DNA from: Petunia secreta | Taxonomy: Eukaryota > Streptophyta > Magnoliopsida > Solanales > Solanaceae | Reading direction: 5' to 3' | Assembly: GCA_029990175.1 (NCBI GenBank) | Contig: JARKIP010000051.1 | Location: 2,000,501 to 2,064,500 of the forward strand | DNA length: 64,000 nucleotides | Shown here: in pieces, positions 56,988 to 64,000 of the stretch | Layout of the letters: the number at the start of each line of letters is the position of its first letter | Numbering within the stretch: the first letter of the stretch is position 1 | The notes under the pieces: model-generated | The model's database searches: none | What the model saw: the letters and a program-made list of their open reading frames with translations, nothing else | What the model was told of the DNA's origin: nothing | Translations under genes and position numbers: made by a program

Positions 56988-57292
56988 TATTTAATTATAT
57001 AGTTTGCTAAAAAGAGTTACCTATATGACTCATATATATTTGTAGGCAAAACTTAGCTCTCGTTTGGATATAGATTTGTTTTTGGTTTTACTTTCCAAAG
57101 AAAAATTTGTAAACATTGTTAGTTCATGCAATTTGACTAGTTTTTAAAACTTTTTGAAGATAAAGCTTTACGTTCCAAAAATTGGCCACGCATAAATCTT
57201 CGACCTTTCATCAAATAAAAATCATGTCCAAACAAAACTTTAAATTTCAAAAATTATTTTTCAACAATCATAAAAAACACTTATTTCAATTT

Positions 57293-60200
57293 GGAACTTT
57301 TACACTTTATACCCACAAAATAAAAAGTAATTACCTGCACTATCTACTACTAAAACTAATACCCAATTAATCAAAAAATATTACCTGAACTACCCATTTT
57401 CCACAATCCTTATAATCTGCCCCATTCTTATTTCTCTCATAATCATTTTCACCTCCATTCTTTATATTTCAATTTTTCTACTTAATCATTCTCTAAGCAC
57501 GTTGAAACTCTATGATCTCTTTCAATGAATCTCATATCTATCTGCTTCAATTTACTTAATCTTTTTGAACTTCAATTAATTTTGATGATAGTATTTTTCG
57601 TAACAATTATAGTGGATGAGCCCTAACAACCACTGCTCTTACAATGACGGTTGTTGCAGCAGACATTTTCGCTACAAATCTGCACGAAGAATTCAACTAG
57701 AAACTCATAAAAGAATAATTTTTATCTTTATCTAACATTACCATGATTTTATGTGGTCTAAAATATTGTTACGATAATTTGGCAACTATTTGTCTATTTT
57801 TCGATATCTTTTTTCCAAAGGTTTACAGTATACTTTTTTGGTATATCTTTTGTGTTTGGATGAAAAGTGCAAGATATTATCATTTTTTTATTTGTTGGTT
57901 CGTTTCAAATTAGGTATTGTAAAATATTGTCTCTAGTATCTTCGAAAAGTTCATGCTAAAATTTGATCGTATTTGGAGCTGATTAGATGTGTTTGAGTTC
58001 GATTTTACGAACTTAAAATCAAAGAAAAAACTGTGTGAACTGTAACAGTATACTATTATAGTATATAGTTTACTACTGCTATAGTATACTGTTGTAGTAT
58101 ATAATTTATGATAATTGTATACCTTCAGAGTATATTGTATACTTTTATAATATATAGTGTTATCCTTCCTTTAAACTATATATTTTTGAAATAGTTCAAT
58201 AATTTCTTGATTGTTAGCTTGAATTGAGGGTTGGGATTGACCCTAAAGCAGTTTAGAGCTTATGTTTTTAACTTTGAAGTGTAAAAAAAGATCTTAGAAA
58301 AGATTAGTTTTTGTTTTCCACCATTGTTGAACTTGAAACTCTTGAATATAAAATTTTATATTTTTATTTATTGTTTGAGTCAAAGTGGGTGTTGTAAAAT
58401 ATTGTCACTAGCATTCTCGTCACGAGCCTTGGCTCCAGGGAGTGCAAAGGCTATAGTGCTCCCTAATCCTGGTGATTATCAATGGAGAAAAGGTGGCTCG
58501 TTTGGGTGGTTTAGACTGCATTTTCCAACTTTGCAAGTAGCATGATGCCACCCGAGTTTGTTGACAGTGATGTTACTAAATGTGTAAATGGTGGTAGCAA
58601 ATAATAGTTTGATGTAGTGATATAGTATTGAACAACTTTAAATGTACGAGTCAATTGATATAGTCATTTGTGACTGTGCGTAAACCTTGTTCATATTTAG
58701 TTTCTCTAGATGGTGGTGTTTTTTTTTTCCCTTCTTGTTGTATAGAATTTATTATTATTACATCTTCCATCTACCTAAATAGAGTTACTTGGTATTTTTG
58801 TTAGTGAGAGTAGCAAGTACTTAGTGGAATACTTGATGCAACACATGGTGGCACAGACACTGCCATTTTCATAACTTGGTATACTACTATTGTTAATTGC
58901 AACAGTATACTACTATAGTATATAATTTACTACATGTTTACTTCAAATGTATACTGTAATAGTGTAATGTTATAGTTTATTGAAATGGTATACTACTATT
59001 GTATATATTATTACAACTGTATACTTAAACTGAATATTGTATACTCTTTAGGTATACACCCTTTTGTGTTTGGATCGAAGCCTGGGCTGCTATAAAATAA
59101 AGAAATATTTTTTATTATTTTGAAAACTATATACCTTTTTAATATACCGTATACTTTTGGTATATACCTTTTTGTGTTTGGATCAAAGTGTGAGCTACTA
59201 TAGAATAAATAGATATTTTGAATTTTATTATTTTGAATACAATATACCTTTTTGGTATACTGTGTACTCTTTTAGTATACAACTCTTTATGTTTGGATCG
59301 AAGTGTGATATACTATGAAACAAATGAATGTTTCGAATTTGTTGTTTAAATATAGTATACCTTTTGATATACCGTATATTATTTTGGTATATATATTTTT
59401 GTGTTTGAATCAAAGTGTGAGATTTTGTATTCAACAAATTATATTTGTAAACCATTCCTGTATACCATATACTAGAAAGGTATACAATAGAAGCACGGTT
59501 TTCTCTTAATACAAAAGTATACTGTGACAAATCAAACTTGTATACCATTGTGGTAAACCATATACTACAAAAGTATATATAATACACTGCATAAGGTATA
59601 GAACAAAAAAATATACAGAAACAACACCACTACCAGTGGTCTATGCCATGGGGTATATTGTATACAATAAAACAATACAGAAAAAAAGAATAAATTATAG
59701 AACAAGTTGCGTATCGTTAGGGGTATATTTTTTTCTGTATACTTTTCTGGTATTCAATATACTTTGATTATATACTACTTTAATTTAGAGGTATACATAC
59801 AAAAAAATTAACCAGTAAACGTACAGGGTATACTGTACAATAACAAGGTATACACTGAAATACACATATTGAGCAAATTTTACTAAACGGTAAAGAAAAA
59901 TTGATATTTAACTAAGTAAACCACTGTACGAACATCATATCATTTTGTCATTTATTTAAAATAACAACTGGACGTACACAATAATTTAAAAAAACTGACA
60001 GTGAAAACTGTCAACTTAACTGCAGATAAAACTATGTTTCATTAATAGAATATAACTGCACGTTCAAATCAGTACTTTCTCAAGAAAAAACTGCACGTTC
60101 ACAGTTTTTTTTTTTTTTTTAAAAAATACATCATGTAACTGCCAGATGACACTATACAAAAGGATCTGTTAAAGCCTTTTCATTGTGCAATCCATCTTGC

Positions 60201-63200
60201 AAGATGATGACATCCCTCTCAGCATAAAAGGTAGTGGCATTTAACAACAGAGGTAATTGGAAAGCATATATCATTATTACTTGCTTAACTTCATCAGAAG
60301 CATCTGGATTTTGATGGAAGTCATATGCGTGTATGCACCTATCACGAAATGAAACCCTTCCTAGGATCCAATGCCACTCCACTAACACATGCATAGGAAG
60401 GAGGACCTCATCAACTTCATGGAGTGTCACATAACAGCCTGTGACCAAGGATATACTCCTTCAAACCAAGTTTTGTTGCTGCTAGTCCCTGATTCCCTTC
60501 CACACCTATGAACTTCTTATATCGACTTTGAATGACACTGTCAAAATAGTTGTTTGTTGTTGTTGTTGTCATCTTTGCTTTAACTCCATACTTTACCTTC
60601 TTCCGAAGGTAGTAGAAAATGACATCTATGTGCTGCAAGACAATTATATTCCATGAGCATACAGTCTAACATAATGGTATACATCGATAATAACCAAAAC
60701 TAAACATACCACAATGGAAAAGGAAGCAGTAGTCTTCTTTAGTTTTTCTCATTTTATTATGAATGGAATGTTCAAAGGAAAATGATCATACTTTGAAAGA
60801 CGGTTCATATTCTAATCAGTAAACCCCAAGGAGGAAATTCATTATAAACTCAGTAGACCAGTATACTTGTAAGACATACTATATACCAGAAAAGTATACA
60901 ATTACCAAATGCGCAGAAATTGCACTCATAGGAAATGCTATGTTTTTCGTAACAACTACCAAAGAATCACAGTAAACGACAATGTAAAAAAATGCATTTC
61001 AATTATATCAACATTCCGATTGCCTATTGCACAATAATATTGTTGAATTTCCAATGCCAGAGGATTCCTAGTTTGCCAAAAAAAAAAAAGGGGGAGGGGG
61101 AAGAAACCCAAGAAATCAATAGCTCTTCAAATCAGCCAAGCAGTATACTTATAGAGTATATTGTATATGATAAAGTATACAACGATAATAAACAAAACTA
61201 GACATACCACAATGGAAAAGGAAACAGTACTCCTTGTTAACTCCCAAAACTATTATTTATCTTCTATTGTAGCAACCTCAAAGTTGTATGCTAGCTTGAG
61301 CACGTCCTCCTCCAACTTGATGTGCATGTCCATTTTCAGCTTCGCAAAGATAGTGCAAATAGAAGCAGTACTAATACTTTCTTTAAATGGGTACCGTCCA
61401 TACACAATAATCCATTTAGTTACTCGTCGAACATGTATACCAAATCCCCATTCTGAAATGTGAGGTGACTGTGTCAGAGGTATGCCTTTTGTTATCCTTA
61501 AAGGAGCGATAACAGTTGTTTCAGATGACACTATACCTGGTGGTGCATAGTTCACTATTGTACGTACTAGTAGATCCAAAGCTGCAACATATGCGTCTCC
61601 ATCACAAGCATTGCCATTCGCATAGTAGGCTGGTTGTGTCATATGAGTACTTGTATTCACATAGGCAGAACTTGAAAGTGGATCCACAAAATATTGCTCC
61701 AAACAAGTCATCAATCGAATCATCACTTAAATGCACGTACTCAGAACTTGATAAGGGGTCTTCAATTGAATCTTAACAAGGAGTATCACAACCAGCACTT
61801 CTCGGACAACCAAAGGCTGGTTGTGTCAAAGGCCCACTTGTATTCATATAGTCAGAACTTGATAGTGGATCTATAGAAGATTGCTTCAAAGCACTGGAAT
61901 TAATTGAATCACTTAAATTTACGCACTCGAAACTCGAGAATGGATAAACAAATGGATCATCTCCAAGTGAGGAAGTCTCTTTGTTAATGACATCATTGTC
62001 ATACTGGGCAAACCAATCTTGATCTCTATTCATTCCATCGGCACAACCATTATTATCATCATTATCCTTGCGATCATCTCTAGTCGTATCCTTAAAAAAG
62101 AAAAAACCAAAAAAGCCGCAAACCTAAGTATTGTGCACTAAAAGAATCTGGTATACTCTATAGTAAAGCGTATACAGTAGAGAAATATTTTTGTCAACTT
62201 GTTGCAAAACAATTAAACAAGTATACTTTTATGGTATACAGAGTACTGCAATGGTATACAGTAGGAAAATAACTTTTTGTTATATTTCCACGGCTGGACC
62301 TACAATATTAAGCTGATATACCATTGAGGTATACAACATACTAAAAGGTTATACAATTTTGGATCGTAAACCAAAAAAAGAAAGTACCTTTAGATGCGGT
62401 GCAACTTTAGCTTTGGCAAGTAAAGCAACAGCTGCAAGCACCTCATTAAATTTGGCAGCAAAATATTGCTTTAAATTCTCCAATTCTATCTTCATAGATT
62501 GAGACCCACTTGCTATTTGATGAAGCAAGTTGCAAAAATGTAATCAGTAAAAATGTAGGAAGTGTTAACTAACAAAAATAAAATTCTTAAACATACAAGT
62601 TTCTTAATTTCTGCAACACTTACATTGGCACCAACATTGCTTGGTTGAGGATCACATTTCCTACTTTGTGGCGTAGACTTTCGATGTTTTCGCTCAATTT
62701 TACTTCCTTTCCAACAACAATGTTACTTGGTGCAGCATCACTACTCTTACTTTGGTAACTTTTGTTAAAAGTGCTAGGCGGAGTGGTAAATTCATCATGA
62801 CTCAGGGGCTTGTCTCTCCTGAGTACCAGAACATGCTACCGGTAACCAAAGAGTGTATAATCAAAACACGGTTCCTATTGACTTATAGAAATAAATAACC
62901 GGTAACCAATGTCGTAAACCGTATACTGCAAACTATATAAAATTAAACTCTAATAACATGTATACTAAAAAGGTATGTAGTAAAAACTAAAATATGGTTG
63001 CTAGTAACTTATAGACATAGATAACTGGTATACTAATGTCATATACAGTATACTCAAAAGGTATAAAGTTAAAGTTAAAGTTAAAACATGGCTTCTATTA
63101 AGTTAAAAAATATTTCATTACTTATAAACGCAAATAACTAATATACCAATGACGTATATCGTATACTAAAAAGGTATACACTACATAGATAAATTATCTT

Positions 63201-64000
63201 AAATTTTATAACATCAAAAACCCTTGTTGCCTTCTTCTTCGACTTGTCCACTGTTCACGCTAATCTTAGCTACTGTTCGGGCAATGTAAAATTTCCAAGA
63301 ATTTAACCACCCCCATACCACCCCACCCCCCTACACACACACCAAAAAAAAAAAAGGAAAAAGAACATCAGTAGCTAATTGAATGTGAGAGCTTTTTATA
63401 TCCAAATAATCTGCTATTTTTTTCCTTCCTACAGCTCACAAATAAGATCACCACCTTATAACAAATTTAGAAAGTATTAATGATATATTCAACAAGATCC
63501 CAAAAACTACAAGAACTTCAAAATGAACAAGGGAGAAAATTAAATGAACAAAAATAAACCTTACCTGCAATTTTTTCCCCAACATTAACAACACTAAACC
63601 ATTAAATGCATATAACTTAAATAACAATAAATAACAACTTAAAAAGCTAATAAATCTCATCAGCTTAAGCAACCTTAATCAATTTTTTTCCTCATAAACA
63701 CTCAACATGGACTTAATTTTAAATTCACAAAACTTCCACGAAAACACCAAAAATTAATAAAGCAGGAAACTTTACCTCAACAAACTGAAAACCGCCAAGA
63801 GTTTGTGAAATACTGGACAAAAAATATAAACTTTAAATTATAAAAAAGGGACAAAATCTATATATATGTATAGGTTATGTAACATATAGATACAATATAG
63901 ATATGAAGAGAAGTGAATAAAGGGTGTTAGCTGGTATAGGGGGTTAAGGGGTGGGTTAAAGAAGTACTCTTTGAGTTTGGGGGAGATTAGCGTAGATTTG
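57293..64000. mobile_element. Large Mutator-like region, left end in window, right end beyond
   Basis: The left end (GGAACTTTTACAC, then TATACCCAC) resembles the terminal repeats of the MITE at 56607-56987. The region is marked by dozens of GTATAC palindromes at 58020-59830, 60660-60900, 61140-61180, 62150-62350 and 62930-63180. A broken Ulp1-like gene lies on the minus strand. No MURA-type transposase is recognised, and no right terminus was found before 64000. Ulp1-carrying Mutator-like elements are known in plants. Assigning the whole interval to one element is inference. Confidence 0.5.
60152..62840 (-). pseudogene. Ulp1 (C48) cysteine peptidase-like gene, broken
   Basis: Minus-strand pieces in order are: a Ser/Lys-rich segment (about 62840-62600, HDEFTTPPSTFN); a helical segment ending LAKAKVAPHLK before GTAC (about 62530-62387); a long exon (about 62095-61253) with twice-repeated DPLSSSxYxNTS blocks and one in-frame stop; and the peptidase part (60638-60152). 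The last has HIDVIFYYLRKK and the catalytic His in EWHWILG with the Asp in HAYDF. A frameshift near 60425 separates YILGHRLLCDTP from HEVDEVLLPM. The frame stops after TDPFV at 60152, before the expected Gln and catalytic Cys (DCG), which I do not find downstream. The intron-like gaps contain the GTATAC repeats. These proteins would remove SUMO-like modifiers if active. Confidence 0.65.

Noticed and set aside
59228..59587. 119-residue minus-strand ORF
   Set aside because: It runs through GTATAC repeats and has a low-complexity Tyr/Ile/Ser composition.

Overview
This is nuclear DNA from a flowering plant. It consists almost wholly of transposable elements, and I see no credible single-copy host gene. 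A Solanaceae source is likely but is an inference. It rests on the RTE-type LINE with a TTG-rich 3' end, the Tekay and Athila type Ty3/gypsy families, and the Ulp1-bearing Mutator-like sequence.

Layout. Positions 1-1716 are a flank plus the left end of a hAT transposon, and a diverged second copy lies at 48034-49729. A 5'-truncated LINE (1741-2856) follows, and its 3' tail reappears at 46535-46605. Between those halves sits a 43.7 kb composite (2857-46529) flanked by the 5-bp target duplication TAAGG. The composite is a tandem LTR-internal-LTR-internal-LTR array of family D, a non-autonomous gag-only element with a tRNA-Asp primer site. Each D internal region carries the same insertion of family C, a degenerate Ty3/gypsy element with an AAAGA target duplication, so the array arose after C inserted. 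The first unit has lost about 9 kb between its D LTR and the C interior. Element A (Tekay-type chromovirus, 8296-28484) is inserted in the 3' LTR of the first C copy. Element B (Athila-type, 16728-27452, target duplication TACAA) is inserted in the 3' LTR of A. The nest is therefore four deep: B in A in C in D, all inside a LINE.

Right of the nest are a short non-autonomous hAT (47074-47811) and a long hAT with a broken transposase (48357-53798, target duplication ATCATGAT) that holds a reverse-oriented solo LTR (52388-53723). Next come a probable LTR fragment, a PIF/Harbinger-type MITE (55442-56179) and a Mutator-type MITE (56607-56987). The last part is a larger Mutator-like region that runs off the window and carries a broken Ulp1 (C48) peptidase gene on the minus strand.

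The most striking signal is structural. The LTRs of all four families A, B, C and D contain sets of hairpins. Within a family the loop or core is constant, while the paired arms differ from unit to unit and stay complementary. A separate hairpin with an AGGA (once GGGA) loop sits just before the polypurine tract in every family, again with arms that differ but pair. All identities and divergences given here were judged by eye.
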